Origin: Amygdalobacter indicium
Lineage (GTDB): Bacteria > Bacillota > Clostridia > Saccharofermentanales > Fastidiosipilaceae
Length of the DNA: 64,000 bases
Direction: 5' to 3'
Assembly: GCF_029101545.1 (NCBI RefSeq)
Contig: NZ_CP118866.1
Span: forward strand, 744,001-808,000
A program made the translations under genes and the position numbers. Under the pieces are notes generated by a model, which ran no database searches, was not told where the DNA came from, and saw nothing but the letters and a program-made list of their open reading frames with translations. Below are positions 16,406 to 25,043 of this stretch, piece by piece. Each line of letters opens with the position of its first letter. Position 1 is the stretch's first letter.

Positions 16406-18331
16406 ATGGATAAGCAGAACAACAAATCAACAAGTGAGCAAATAGAAATAAGACGAGCCAAGTTACACGATTTGCAGGCTCGCGGTAAGGATCCTTTTGT
16501 CATAACCAAATATGAGCGTACAAATCTGGTACAGGATATTAAGGCTGATTATAATTCTTTTGTCGGCAAAAATATTAAACTTGTCGGACGTATTATGGCC
16601 AAACGCGGTATGGGTAAAGTTAATTTTTCCGATTTAATGGATTCTACCGGTAAAATTCAAGTCTATACACGTAAAGATGTTTTGGGCGATGACGCTTACG
16701 AAGATTGGAAGAAATTGGATATCGGCGATATTGTCGGAGTCAGCGGTGAAGTTATGTTGACTGAGGCGGGAGAAATTACTTTACGTAATATGGAGTATGT
16801 GCTCTTAGCCAAAGCTTTACGTCCGTTGCCTGATAAATTTCACGGCCTGCAGGATGTGGAATTGCGTTGCCGTCAACGTTACGTTGATTTGATTGCCAAT
16901 CAGGATGTTAAAGATACTTTTGTCAAACGTTCGCTTCTCATTCGGGAAATTCGTCGTTTTATGGACGGCAGAAATTTCCTGGAAGTTGAAACTCCGATTT
17001 TGAATGTTATCGCCGGCGGAGCAAGCGCACGTCCTTTCGTTACCCATCATAATGCGTTGGATATTGATATGTATTTGCGAATTGCGCCGGAATTGTATTT
17101 GAAGCGTTTGATTATCGGCGGCTTTGATCGTGTCTATGAAATCGGACGTAATTTTCGCAATGAAGGTATTGATAATCGACATAATCCTGAATTTACAATG
17201 ATGGAATTATATCAATCTTATACCGATTTGTTCGGCATGATGGAATTGGCGGAATCCTTGATCTCTCATCTGGCGTTGAAATTGTATAATTCAACTAAAG
17301 TTATGTGGGAAAATAAGGAAGTTGATTTAACTCCGCCTTTCAGACGCTTAACCATGCTCGATGCTATTAAGCAATTCTCAGGTGAAGATTTTCATGATGT
17401 TAAGGATTTTGCCGTGGCGAAAGAGATTGCGGCCAAGCATCAGATTGAAGTTTTGCCTTCACACGGTTTAGGCGATATTATCAATTCTTTCTTCGAGAAA
17501 TATGTGGAAGAAAATTTGGAACAGCCGACGTTCATTTATGATTATCCTTTGGAAATTTCTCCGTTAACCAAGAAAAAGCCGGGACAACCTAATTTGACTG
17601 AACGTTTCGAATTGTTTATTCACGGTAAAGAATTCGGTAATGCTTATTCGGAATTGAACGATCCGGAAGATCAGAGAGAACGTTTTGCTTTACAAGCTAA
17701 AAAAAGAGAAGCCGGTGACGATGAAGCTAATATTATTGACGAGGATTTCTGCGAGGCGCTGGAATATGGTATGCCTCCTACAGGTGGTCTGGGTATCGGC
17801 ATTGATCGTTTGTGCATGCTTTTAACGAATAAAGATTCGATCAGAGAAGTGTTGCTCTTCCCGACAATGAAGATTTTGAATAACACATCTAAGGCGGAAA
17901 CGGCTGAGCAGACGACTGCAGTTGCACAAACGCCGGTTAAATTACCTGAAACTATTGATTTTTCCAAAGTGAAAATCGAGCCTTTATTTGCCGATTTCGT
18001 TGATTTTGATACTTTCAGTAAATCGGATTTGCGTGCTGTTAAAGTTAAAGCCTGTGTTGCCGTACCGAAATCGAAAAAATTATTGCAATTTACACTTGAT
18101 GACGGCACGGAAACGGATCGGACCATATTAAGCGGTATCCACGCTTTCTATGAACCGGAAGAGCTGGTAGGTAAAACTTTGTTGGCGATTGTCAATTTGC
18201 CTGCTCGGGCGATGATGGGTATCGAGTCATGCGGTATGTTGCTTTCGGCTATTCATACGGAAGACGAAAAAGAGAAGCTGCAGTTGATTATGCTTGATGA
18301 CCATATTCCGGCCGGAGCGAAGTTGTATTAA
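16406..18331 (+). CDS. lysS: Lysyl-tRNA synthetase, class II, with C-terminal Trbp111-like tRNA-binding domain
   Basis: The 641-residue enzyme charges tRNA-Lys. The first ~500 residues are a normal class II LysRS: OB-fold anticodon domain (LVGRIMAKRGMGKVNF), motif 2 region FRNEGID, and motif 3 region TGGLGIGIDRL. After a ~25-residue linker, residues ~535-641 form an extra OB fold (DFDTFSKSDLRAVKV, TILSGIHAFYEPEELVGKT, ARAMMGIESCGMLLSA) that matches the MetRS C-terminal / Trbp111 tRNA-binding module. Typical bacterial LysRS is about 500 residues. The start at 16406 is chosen because AAGGAG (16394-16399) lies just before it; a GTG at 16388 lies upstream of that site. Confidence 0.95.
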   Translation: MDKQNNKSTSEQIEIRRAKLHDLQARGKDPFVITKYERTNLVQDIKADYNSFVGKNIKLVGRIMAKRGMGKVNFSDLMDSTGKIQVYTRKDVLGDDAYEDWKKLDIGDIVGVSGEVMLTEAGEITLRNMEYVLLAKALRPLPDKFHGLQDVELRCRQRYVDLIANQDVKDTFVKRSLLIREIRRFMDGRNFLEVETPILNVIAGGASARPFVTHHNALDIDMYLRIAPELYLKRLIIGGFDRVYEIGRNFRNEGIDNRHNPEFTMMELYQSYTDLFGMMELAESLISHLALKLYNSTKVMWENKEVDLTPPFRRLTMLDAIKQFSGEDFHDVKDFAVAKEIAAKHQIEVLPSHGLGDIINSFFEKYVEENLEQPTFIYDYPLEISPLTKKKPGQPNLTERFELFIHGKEFGNAYSELNDPEDQRERFALQAKKREAGDDEANIIDEDFCEALEYGMPPTGGLGIGIDRLCMLLTNKDSIREVLLFPTMKILNNTSKAETAEQTTAVAQTPVKLPETIDFSKVKIEPLFADFVDFDTFSKSDLRAVKVKACVAVPKSKKLLQFTLDDGTETDRTILSGIHAFYEPEELVGKTLLAIVNLPARAMMGIESCGMLLSAIHTEDEKEKLQLIMLDDHIPAGAKLY

Positions 18332-18345
18332 AGAACACTCTAATT

Positions 18346-18385
18346 ATTAAACTGGGGTTTGTAATGAATCCCGGTTTAATTTTTA
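18346..18385 (+). terminator. Intrinsic terminator of guaB-greA-lysS
   Basis: A 14-bp stem (18346-18359 with 18367-18380, two G-U pairs, 7-nt loop) is followed by TTTTAT. It closes the housekeeping operon and marks the left edge of the accessory island. Confidence 0.88.
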
Positions 18386-18452
18386 TAATTTGTAAGTAAG
18401 AACACGATGTAAAAAGAATTAGCACGGTATATCGATTATTCAGTGGCTATGA

Positions 18453-18995
18453 CCGAAGAGAATCTGGCAGTGTAATCACAAGTTTGAAGAACACTGCACC
18501 ACTCCACACTTAAAAGAAGATGAGATTCAAACGCTGTTTATTAAAGGCGTAAACATGCTGGTTAAAGATAAACAGGAAATCATCGCAACGCATAAAGAGA
18601 TGGTAAAAACTGTTTTTGATACCTCAAGTCTTGAAAACGAGCAAGTGAAACTTGAAGAAGAACTCAACATCGTAGCTGACAAGGTCAATAACTGCATCAA
18701 TGAGAATGCGCGGAAATTGCAGGACCAGGATGAGTATGAGAAAAAATATGCGAGTTTAGTGAACAGGTTTAATACTGTAGAGTCGAGGCTTAAGGAAGTT
18801 AAAGCTCGTATTGTTGAAAAGCAAGCGAGGCGTGATGAGGTTGAATATTTTATTGATGGCTTGAAAAAGCAGGACTTGTTAACAGCGTTCGATGAAAACG
18901 TCTGGCTTAGCATGGTTGACTATCTATGCGTGCATAAAGATGGAAAGGTTGAGTTTACTTTCCTTGATGGGAGTGTAATAAAAATAGACGGGTAA
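18453..18995 (+). pseudogene. 3' remnant of a large serine recombinase (copy 1)
   Basis: The open frame from 18453 encodes the end of a recombinase zinc ribbon (IWQCNHKF, then EEHCTTPHL), a helix (EDEIQTLFIKGVN) and a long coiled coil rich in Glu/Lys/Leu ending LDGSVIKIDG. This is the C-terminal part of the TnpX-like large serine recombinases of mobile elements. The catalytic domain and most of the DNA-binding domain are missing. An in-frame TGA at 18450 and an apparent 2-nt shift at a GAGA run (about 18457-18462) show decay. An internal ATG at 18555 could start a 146-residue fragment, but no good ribosome site is seen. It begins ~70 nt after the lysS terminator. Confidence 0.75.
18614..18973 (+). 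repeat. Direct repeat, left copy (recombinase coiled-coil region)
   Basis: This 360-bp segment aligns without gaps to 20952-21311, offset 2338 bp. I count about 29 differences by hand (about 92% identity), and most fall at third codon positions. Confidence 0.85.
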
Positions 18996-19112
18996 ACAAC
19001 GAATATAGAATAAATAAAGGCTAGTCAACACTGAATTTATCTTGTATAATCAGCGTATTAAAAGTTACGTATAAAAGGTTGACAAGGCTATGGGAAATCT
19101 GACAAAATCCTT

Positions 19113-19153
<41 letters not shown>

Positions 19154-19186
19154 CATAACTCTGTCTCTTTTCACATAGAATTTTTT

Positions 19187-19238
19187 AATAGGCAGAAGCA
19201 TATACCTAATGGATAGGTACGTGTTTCTGCCTATTTTT
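19187..19238 (+). terminator. Long terminator-like hairpin in the surface-protein leader
   Basis: An almost perfect 22-bp stem (19187-19208 with 19214-19235, one mismatch, three G-U pairs, 5-nt loop) ends in TTTTTAT. It sits between the GACA tract and the surface protein start at 19318. It may terminate upstream transcription, or act as an attenuator if the surface gene is transcribed from near the tract. I found no convincing promoter between the hairpin and the gene; the best candidates are TATAAA-like and weak. Confidence 0.75.
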
Positions 19239-19317
19239 ATGCATTTTTTCAAAACGATAATATAAATAACTTGAATATGTGAAAGATATAAAAATAAAAA
19301 ATAAAGGTGAAATGAGA

Positions 19318-20838
19318 ATGAAAAGGATAAAGGATAGCACTATGAGAATAAAAAGAAAGATTTTAAGTTTGATTTTGACAAGCTTCCTTGTGGTAGGCAT
19401 GATGCCGACGGTTGCGCTCGCAGCAAACGGTGCGGCATTTCCTTATGTTGATGCCAAAGGTGTTGCGCAGACACCGGTTAATGCAACTGTATTATCCGGC
19501 ACCATTAGTGAAAATATTGGTGTGAGCGGTCAAGAAACATGGTATATCGTAACGAAATCCGCAACCATTGCACCATACAAAAAATTTGTTGGAACGGTTA
19601 ATCTGATTCTCGCAGACGGCGCAACTTTGACATCCAAAATGACAGGCACATCGGGTGCTGAGGATACATTGATCATATGGGGTCAGGAACAGGGCACGGG
19701 AACCTTTAACGCCACGGCCGGAGATTTTGAGGCAGGAATTCAACTGTCCGGTGGTAGTCTGGTTATCAACGGCGGTACTGTCAACGCCATCGGTTGTACA
19801 GGTCCTGACTGGGCAGAAAACGGTGCGATTGGTGAAAATTTTAAAAGCATTACAATCAACGGCGGTACAGTAAATGCGACTGCAACAAAAGGACCGGCAA
19901 TCGGTAGTGACAGTGATTCTCCTATCACCATTACCGGCGGTAACATTACTTTGAACAGTCCTATTAGCGGTATTCAGACGGGAAACAGTGGCAGTGTTAC
20001 TGTTTCCGGCGGTAAGATAGCTAACCGAAACGGTGGGAAAGTAGTAATTAAGAGTGGTCTTGTCTCTGTAGATGAACATTGTTTTACAGATGGCATAGAT
20101 ATAGTCAAGGATACACCAACTGTTGACACAAAGCCCACAGCATCCGAAATCATTATCGGCGATGCACTTTCCGCTTCGACCTTAACAGGTGGTGTTGTAA
20201 AGGATGCTGACGGTGCAGAGCTCAAAGGCACATTTACTTGGAAAGATGGCACAGAAGTTATGAACACAGTCGGAACCGTTGCCAAAAAGGTTGTTTTTAC
20301 TCCCGATAATACTCATTACAATACAGTAGAAATTGATGTGAACGTCACCGTAAAGTATGCGACCTATGTTATTAAAACAGGGGCAAAGCAGGAAGTAACT
20401 ATGGGTAACGCCGCAACATTTGTATCGGATGCAGATTTTGCCAAGTTTATTAAGGTTCAGGTTGATGGCAAGGATGTTGACAGTAAATACTACACCGCAG
20501 AGGCCGGTTCAACGAAGATTACCTTGAAGAAAGAGTTTATTGATACACTTTCTGTTGGTGAGCATATATTGAGCATTGCTTCCACAGACGGTACAGCAAC
20601 AACAACATTTACTGTTAAAGTAAAATCTGTAGTGTCTGAGACATCAGCGCCTACGCCGAATCCAACTTCAAATCCGCCTACACTGGATTCTAAGCCGCAG
20701 CCTGAAAAGCGTATTGGTATGATTGCTAAGACAGGCGAATCAGCATCGTTTGCAGGCTTGCTCGCAGCGTTAGGTTTCTCGATTGTCGGACTTGAAATTC
20801 TTCGTAAGAAGAAAATGTTGGAAGAAAACAATAAGTAG
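19318..20838 (+). CDS. Cell-surface protein with sortase-like IAKTG signal
   Basis: The 506-residue exported protein has a signal peptide (about 1-35, cleavage near VALA-A). A repeat-rich beta domain follows with GGTVNA-type units (about 120-230), resembling carbohydrate-binding-type repeats. Next are an Ig-like/MBG-like domain (VDTKPTASEIIIGD onward), another beta domain (GAKQEVTMGNAATF) and a Pro/Thr/Ser linker. The C-terminus is IAKTGE, a hydrophobic helix and RKKK, a cell-wall sorting signal in which the usual LP is IA. The start at 19318 has AAAGGTGA 8 nt upstream; an alternative ATG at 19342 also has AAGGA upstream. It lies between the two recombinase remnants, so it is probably mobile-element cargo. 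No ligand can be assigned. Confidence 0.85.
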   Translation: MKRIKDSTMRIKRKILSLILTSFLVVGMMPTVALAANGAAFPYVDAKGVAQTPVNATVLSGTISENIGVSGQETWYIVTKSATIAPYKKFVGTVNLILADGATLTSKMTGTSGAEDTLIIWGQEQGTGTFNATAGDFEAGIQLSGGSLVINGGTVNAIGCTGPDWAENGAIGENFKSITINGGTVNATATKGPAIGSDSDSPITITGGNITLNSPISGIQTGNSGSVTVSGGKIANRNGGKVVIKSGLVSVDEHCFTDGIDIVKDTPTVDTKPTASEIIIGDALSASTLTGGVVKDADGAELKGTFTWKDGTEVMNTVGTVAKKVVFTPDNTHYNTVEIDVNVTVKYATYVIKTGAKQEVTMGNAATFVSDADFAKFIKVQVDGKDVDSKYYTAEAGSTKITLKKEFIDTLSVGEHILSIASTDGTATTTFTVKVKSVVSETSAPTPNPTSNPPTLDSKPQPEKRIGMIAKTGESASFAGLLAALGFSIVGLEILRKKKMLEENNK

Positions 20839-20879
20839 GCACTGTCTGTTTTAAGTAACGAGCATTGCTTATTGGAAGG

Positions 20880-20910
20880 TGGCTCTAGCTATATGTTAGA
20901 GCCATTTTTT
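20880..20910 (+). terminator. Intrinsic terminator of the surface-protein gene
   Basis: TGGCTCTA (20880-20887) pairs with TAGAGCCA (20897-20904) across a 9-nt loop and is followed by six T (20905-20910). It lies 42 nt after the stop codon. Confidence 0.9.
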
Positions 20911-20937
20911 GTATGTTAGATTTTAAGTGCGATTTGA

Positions 20938-21333
20938 GATGAGCTTTCTTATTTTGATACCTTAAGTCTTGAAAATGAGCAAGTGAAGCTGGAAGAAGAA
21001 CTCAATATCGTGGCTGATAAGGTTAACAACTGTATCAATGAAAATGCACGGAAATTGCAGGATCAGGATGAGTATGAGAAAAAATATGCGAGTTTAGTGA
21101 ACAGGTTTAATACGGTAGAGTCAAGGCTTAAGAAAGTCAAAGCCGGTATTGTTGAAAAGCAAGCGAGGCGCGATGAGGTTGAATATTTTATCGAGGACTT
21201 GAAAAAGCAGGACTTGTTAACAGCGTTCGATGAAAACGTCTGGCTGAGCATGGTTGACTATCTAACCGTGCATCAAGATGGAAAGGTTGAGTTTATCTTC
21301 CTTGATGGGAGCAAAACAGAATTAAAGCGTTAA
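20938..21333 (+). pseudogene. 3' remnant of a large serine recombinase (copy 2)
   Basis: The frame opens after a TGA at 20935-20937. From 20952 it encodes the same coiled-coil C-terminus as copy 1, ending LDGSKTELKR. Only the last ~127 residues remain; there is no zinc ribbon and no catalytic domain. An ATG-less start makes expression unlikely. The differences from copy 1 are mainly synonymous, which suggests the two genes diverged while functional and were truncated later. A terminator follows at 21365. Confidence 0.75.
20952..21311 (+). repeat. Direct repeat, right copy (recombinase coiled-coil region)
   Basis: Gap-free partner of 18614-18973. Similarity starts sharply at 20952, which marks the truncation breakpoint of this copy. 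The two repeats bracket the ~2-kb surface-protein cassette. Confidence 0.85.
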
Positions 21334-21364
21334 GCTTATAGGAAATGTTAGAAGGCAAAATAAA

Positions 21365-21396
21365 AGCATATCAGCAAGCTGCTGACGTGCTTTTTT
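21365..21396 (+). terminator. Intrinsic terminator after recombinase remnant 2
   Basis: AGCA and CAGCA pair with TGCTG and TGCT around a 3-bp internal loop, and the stem ends in a run of six T (21391-21396). It probably terminated the original recombinase gene. Confidence 0.75.
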
Positions 21397-21460
21397 GCTG
21401 TTAAAAGAGTTACACGTTGAGTATAATAGGATAGATGTACATGAGATTCTTGAAATGAAT

Positions 21461-22642
21461 TCAATTCTTCCTAACTTCTAAATCACGCTGTTTTAAAAAT
21501 GTCAACCATTGCAGTATCACATCTAAAGCCAGTTTGGCGTTTCCTAAATTGCAATGATTTCCCGCATTTTCTTTTTCAGTAAAAAGGCGAAATGTGAGAG
21601 AGTTCGCATTGGTAAGTGCGTTGATTTCTTTGCCGATCATTCGGTAATCAACGAGGTGGTCTTGGTTGGCACCAAGAATCAATACATCTTGTTCAATCAT
21701 GGAGGCCACATCCATAATCTGATATTTACTCACTTTCTTCAGATAATCATAAATGCTGTCAGCTCCATAGGCGTACATTCCATGATTGACACCCCATTGA
21801 AATAATGGGTCATTCTTCCGTATCAATTTCATCATGCAAAGAATAGGGCTGAGAACGATGCGAAGATTATGTTTCAACATAAACCGAACGATACCGGCTA
21901 CCTTTTTTGGTATTTGGTCGAGAACCACGTCAAGAAAGTCCGGAAAAACAGACCAAGATACAGCCCTTGTAATTCTCTTGTCAAGTGCAGCAGCACGCAG
22001 GGCCAGCATAGCTCCCAAAGAAACACCAATAATAATGACGTCATTCAAGTGAAAGAAATCTAATATTGCTTTGACCGGACGTTCCCAAGCATATGTAAAG
22101 TGTTTACCTTGAACACGAAGAACGTTGCCTTGTCCAGGACCTTCAAATAGATATACATCATACCCGTGTTCAGAAAGATATAACATCGGCAAAAACATTT
22201 CCTCAAAGCATGAATCGTTACCACCGTGTAAAAGAATGGTGCCCTTACATTGTTTTTGAGTTTTTGCAACCATGATTGGCAGCATAACATCTTCATATGG
22301 AACTTGAATTTTCTGGACACGTCTCTCATCGAAATAAGAATGGTAATACTCATAAAACAGTCCTGTGGCTTTTATATAGTATTCCTTGTTGCCAGGATTT
22401 CCATCAAAAAATTCGCTCATCTGGTAATATGCAATTGCCTGAGGGATTCTGTTTTGAGAGAGTGCATGATCCCCAAGGTAAATCATTTCCTGTTTCCAGC
22501 TTGTGCTGTCTGTAATCCTTTTGGCAGCCTGCATCACATCGTTTAAATTCCCTCCATCCCAAAGAATGACACGGTTAAGCTGAAAGTTAAAATTAGGATC
22601 AGGATTTAGGTGATACATACCTTGTTTAAATTCCAACTCCAT
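21461..22642 (-). CDS. Alpha/beta hydrolase (FrsA / pseudooxynicotine-hydrolase-like)
   Basis: The 393-residue cytoplasmic protein has an N-terminal helical region (1-~120) and an alpha/beta hydrolase fold. The oxyanion segment is LLHGGND (138-143), the nucleophile is Ser208 in GVSLGA, and the likely acid and base lie in GANQDHLVD and NHCNLG near the C-terminus. This architecture is like the FrsA/YjfP and 2,6-dihydroxypseudooxynicotine hydrolase group. The substrate is unknown. AAGGAG lies 12 nt before the ATG. The HXXEE gene is 38 nt upstream on the same strand, so the two probably form an operon under the divergent TetR regulator. Confidence 0.82.
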   Translation of the reverse strand: MELEFKQGMYHLNPDPNFNFQLNRVILWDGGNLNDVMQAAKRITDSTSWKQEMIYLGDHALSQNRIPQAIAYYQMSEFFDGNPGNKEYYIKATGLFYEYYHSYFDERRVQKIQVPYEDVMLPIMVAKTQKQCKGTILLHGGNDSCFEEMFLPMLYLSEHGYDVYLFEGPGQGNVLRVQGKHFTYAWERPVKAILDFFHLNDVIIIGVSLGAMLALRAAALDKRITRAVSWSVFPDFLDVVLDQIPKKVAGIVRFMLKHNLRIVLSPILCMMKLIRKNDPLFQWGVNHGMYAYGADSIYDYLKKVSKYQIMDVASMIEQDVLILGANQDHLVDYRMIGKEINALTNANSLTFRLFTEKENAGNHCNLGNAKLALDVILQWLTFLKQRDLEVRKN

Positions 22643-22680
22643 GCAAAAGATCTCCTTAAAAATTTGCTATTTGTGGGTAA

Positions 22681-23202
22681 TTAAACTTCCCACTTCTTGA
22701 TAAAAGTTTCAAACGATTTCATACATCTATGCAAAACAGCCACCATTAAGAGCATCAAAATAGCGCCTACTACACAACTGATCCATAATTGAGCTGTGGT
22801 AAAAGAAAGGAATTCATTTGAGACCCAAAGGATATAAAAGCAAAACGGAAGTAACGGGACTGCGGTGACCACTCCGGGTACATAGCCTTTAAATTGCGAC
22901 GCCAACATACAATGCACAATCAGGTGAATGGTAAATCCAAAAAATAATCCCAGCCACAAAAAGTACCAATCAAAGATACAAGCAGAGAGCGATAAAGCTG
23001 AAATAATGAAAAATTCAATCAATACACCAATGGAAAATGACGGGGTGCTTCCCAAATCGGCAAATGGAATCTTCTTCATTTTTGTTGTTTGTATTTTTCT
23101 TTTATATTTCCGTTTCCATGCCTCCACAAAAATAATCTCCTCGAAGTCATGCAGCATAAAAATAACCGGGAACAGCCAAACAATCGTATTTATTGTATTC
23201 AT
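22681..23202 (-). CDS. HXXEE domain membrane protein
   Basis: The 173-residue protein has about four to five membrane helices. The family-defining motif is HDFEE at residues 18-22, and further His residues lie within a later helix (IHLIVHCML). Such clusters of His and Glu in membrane helices suggest metal binding, but the function of the HXXEE family is not established. It is the first gene of a leftward pair with the alpha/beta hydrolase and is transcribed away from the TetR gene 129 nt away, so repression by that regulator is likely. A GAGG lies 7 nt upstream of the start. Confidence 0.8.
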   Translation of the reverse strand: MNTINTIVWLFPVIFMLHDFEEIIFVEAWKRKYKRKIQTTKMKKIPFADLGSTPSFSIGVLIEFFIISALSLSACIFDWYFLWLGLFFGFTIHLIVHCMLASQFKGYVPGVVTAVPLLPFCFYILWVSNEFLSFTTAQLWISCVVGAILMLLMVAVLHRCMKSFETFIKKWEV

Positions 23203-23221
23203 AAAATTGAGCCTCCTTTAT

Positions 23222-23321
23222 CTGTCTCACTTGTGTCACTTTCTAATTTATATTATATTCAAAAAGACATGATTGTTAATGGAAGAAGTTCAAGTGCTAC
23301 AATCCCGAAAAAGTGTGACAG
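23222..23321. promoter_or_regulatory. Candidate TetR operator half-sites in the divergent intergenic region
   Basis: CTGTCTCACTT (23222-23232) is matched in inverted orientation by AAGTGTGACAG (23311-23321) at 10 of 11 positions. A third related site, TGTCACTT, lies at 23234-23241. The sites sit close to the ribosome-binding sites of both the HXXEE and TetR genes, a usual place for TetR-family autoregulation. This is inferred from symmetry and position only. Confidence 0.45.
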
Positions 23322-23331
23322 GAGGACCAAA

Positions 23332-23889
23332 ATGAGTTTGGTAGAAAAGGAAAAGAATCCCATCGCTGAGCAATCCCGTCAATGGTTGATGCAGTCCTTG
23401 TTGGATCTTATGAGCCAAAAAGACTACGCTCGTATTACCGTAACAGAAATCGCCGAACATGCGCTTTTATCAAGGAGAACTTTTTATCGGATCTTTGATT
23501 CGAAGGAGCAGGTATTACAGCAATGCTTCTTAGAAAGATGTGAGGACTACATTACTTATTTTCAAAAAGACAGGCACTATACACTGGAGCAGATTGTGGA
23601 AGTGTTTTTTACCTTTTGGGAGAAACAGATCAACTTTTTGCGTCTTTTGCAGCGGAATCATCTGTTCTATTATCTGCTGGAAGAATTCAATCGGGCCTTA
23701 CCTGTGATTTATGACACCGTTCGTGGAAATCAAAATTTGTACGATAGCATCTTTGAAAAGAAAGCTGCACTGCTTGTCAGTGCCGGTGCACTTTGGAATC
23801 TTCTTTCCGAATGGATGCAAATGGAAAATCGCCCGTCTCCAAAAGAAATATCTAAAATGATGCTACAAATAATTGCATCTAATTCTTGA
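23332..23889 (+). CDS. TetR/AcrR family transcriptional regulator
   Basis: The 185-residue protein has an N-terminal TetR helix-turn-helix (about residues 15-60: ITVTEIAEHALLSRRTFYR followed by FDSKEQVL) and a helical ligand-binding domain. It should dimerise and repress until a small ligand binds. The start at 23332 has AGGAGG 6 nt upstream; the frame is open far upstream but without a ribosome site. It is divergent from the HXXEE-hydrolase pair, which makes that pair the likely target. Confidence 0.9.
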   Translation: MSLVEKEKNPIAEQSRQWLMQSLLDLMSQKDYARITVTEIAEHALLSRRTFYRIFDSKEQVLQQCFLERCEDYITYFQKDRHYTLEQIVEVFFTFWEKQINFLRLLQRNHLFYYLLEEFNRALPVIYDTVRGNQNLYDSIFEKKAALLVSAGALWNLLSEWMQMENRPSPKEISKMMLQIIASNS

Positions 23890-23968
23890 GTTTTTTAATA
23901 GTTAATCTGATACACTAACGGTAGTAATTGCGCGAAAAAGGCTGACAAAATCTTTATAAAAAATAGTT

Positions 23969-24005
23969 AAAACAGCCGGTCAATTATTACAATCGACCTG
24001 TTTTT
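23969..24005 (+). terminator. Intrinsic terminator of the TetR gene
   Basis: AAAACAG (23969-23975) pairs with CTGTTTT (23998-24004), extended by GTC/GAC after a 3-nt bulge, and the stem runs into TTTTTAT. The 188-nt gap between the TetR gene and the next gene holds nothing else I can name, apart from an 11-mer (23942-23952) also present at 19099-19109. Confidence 0.7.
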
Positions 24006-24077
24006 ATGCTTAAGGCACTTAGCTTTCAAGATATAATGAGTACGAGCTGATTTCAATAGATGAAGGAGATGCTTTTT

Positions 24078-24983
24078 ATGTCCAATTCAAACTCAAATTA
24101 CACTAAGCAACTCATTGATGATTACTGTGTGCTGGATACCGAAACGACCGGCTTATCTGCGTATTACGATGAAATTATTGAAATTGGTATTTTAAGGGTC
24201 AGGAACAATGAAATTGTAGATCGTTATGACCAGTTGATTAAACCAAACTTTGACATAGGCGATTTTATTACAGCATTAACAGGAATAACTAATGACATGC
24301 TGGAAGGTATGCCATCTATAGACAGTGTTAAAACGGATGTACTCTCGTTCATAGGTGATGACATTATCCTTGGTCATAACACCTCTTTTGATATGCGCTT
24401 TTTGAATGAAGGCTTTAAGGAACAACTTACTAACCGGTATATGGATACGATGCAATTTGCACGAAAACTGTATCCTGAGCTGAAACATCACAGACTCTCC
24501 GATTTAACTGACTACTTAGGCTTACACAATAATGAACACCGTGCTTTATCGGACTGCGTATCAACAAAAGAATTATACGATGCCGTAAAAGCTAGTATGG
24601 CGGAGAAGAATCTCGCTATTGAAGATTTATGGATCAGCAGCGAAAGCCACGGCGGCAAAAGAATAGATATCAAAGCCATTAAGCCTACTGAAGCGGTCAT
24701 TGATGAAGATGGATTTTTCTATAATCGACATGTGGTTTTCACCGGTAAGCTTGAGAAAATGCTTCGAAAAGATGCGATGCAGCTTGTAGTGAATCTTGGC
24801 GGTATCTTAGATAATAGCGTGAATAAGCAGACTAACTATCTGATACTTGGTGACAATGACTACAATGCAATTCTTAAAGGTGAGAAGTCTTCAAAGCATA
24901 AGAAAGCAGAAAAGTTAAAACTTGAGGGGCAAGATATAGAAATTATTGATGAGCGGACTTTCTATGATTTGCTGGAAGTATAG
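24078..24983 (+). CDS. DEDDh 3'-5' exonuclease with C-terminal BRCT domain
   Basis: The 301-residue protein starts with a DnaQ/PolC-epsilon-type exonuclease. Exo I is LDTETTGL (Asp20 and Glu22), exo II is GHNTSFDMRF and exo III is HRALSD. A BRCT domain follows (about 215-301: RHVVFTGKLEKMLRKD, NLGGILDNSVNKQTNYLILG). Exonuclease-BRCT proteins occur in Firmicutes and mobile elements, probably in DNA repair or processing; the exact role is unknown. The start at 24078 has AAGGAG 10 nt upstream; the ATG at 24060 overlaps that site. It stands alone in the island, with its own upstream and downstream terminators. Confidence 0.85.
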   Translation: MSNSNSNYTKQLIDDYCVLDTETTGLSAYYDEIIEIGILRVRNNEIVDRYDQLIKPNFDIGDFITALTGITNDMLEGMPSIDSVKTDVLSFIGDDIILGHNTSFDMRFLNEGFKEQLTNRYMDTMQFARKLYPELKHHRLSDLTDYLGLHNNEHRALSDCVSTKELYDAVKASMAEKNLAIEDLWISSESHGGKRIDIKAIKPTEAVIDEDGFFYNRHVVFTGKLEKMLRKDAMQLVVNLGGILDNSVNKQTNYLILGDNDYNAILKGEKSSKHKKAEKLKLEGQDIEIIDERTFYDLLEV

Positions 24984-25043
24984 TCTCAGATATAAGCTGT
25001 AAATAGTAAAAGGAATATTAAGCATTAGATTTAAAAGTGTTAG

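Noticed and set aside
19492..20831. Several long minus-strand frames opposite the surface protein
   Set aside because: They arise from the repetitive, low-complexity coding sequence on the plus strand; none has a known domain.
22250..22546. Two plus-strand frames inside the alpha/beta hydrolase gene
   Set aside because: They are antisense shadows of a well-supported coding sequence and have no convincing ribosome sites.
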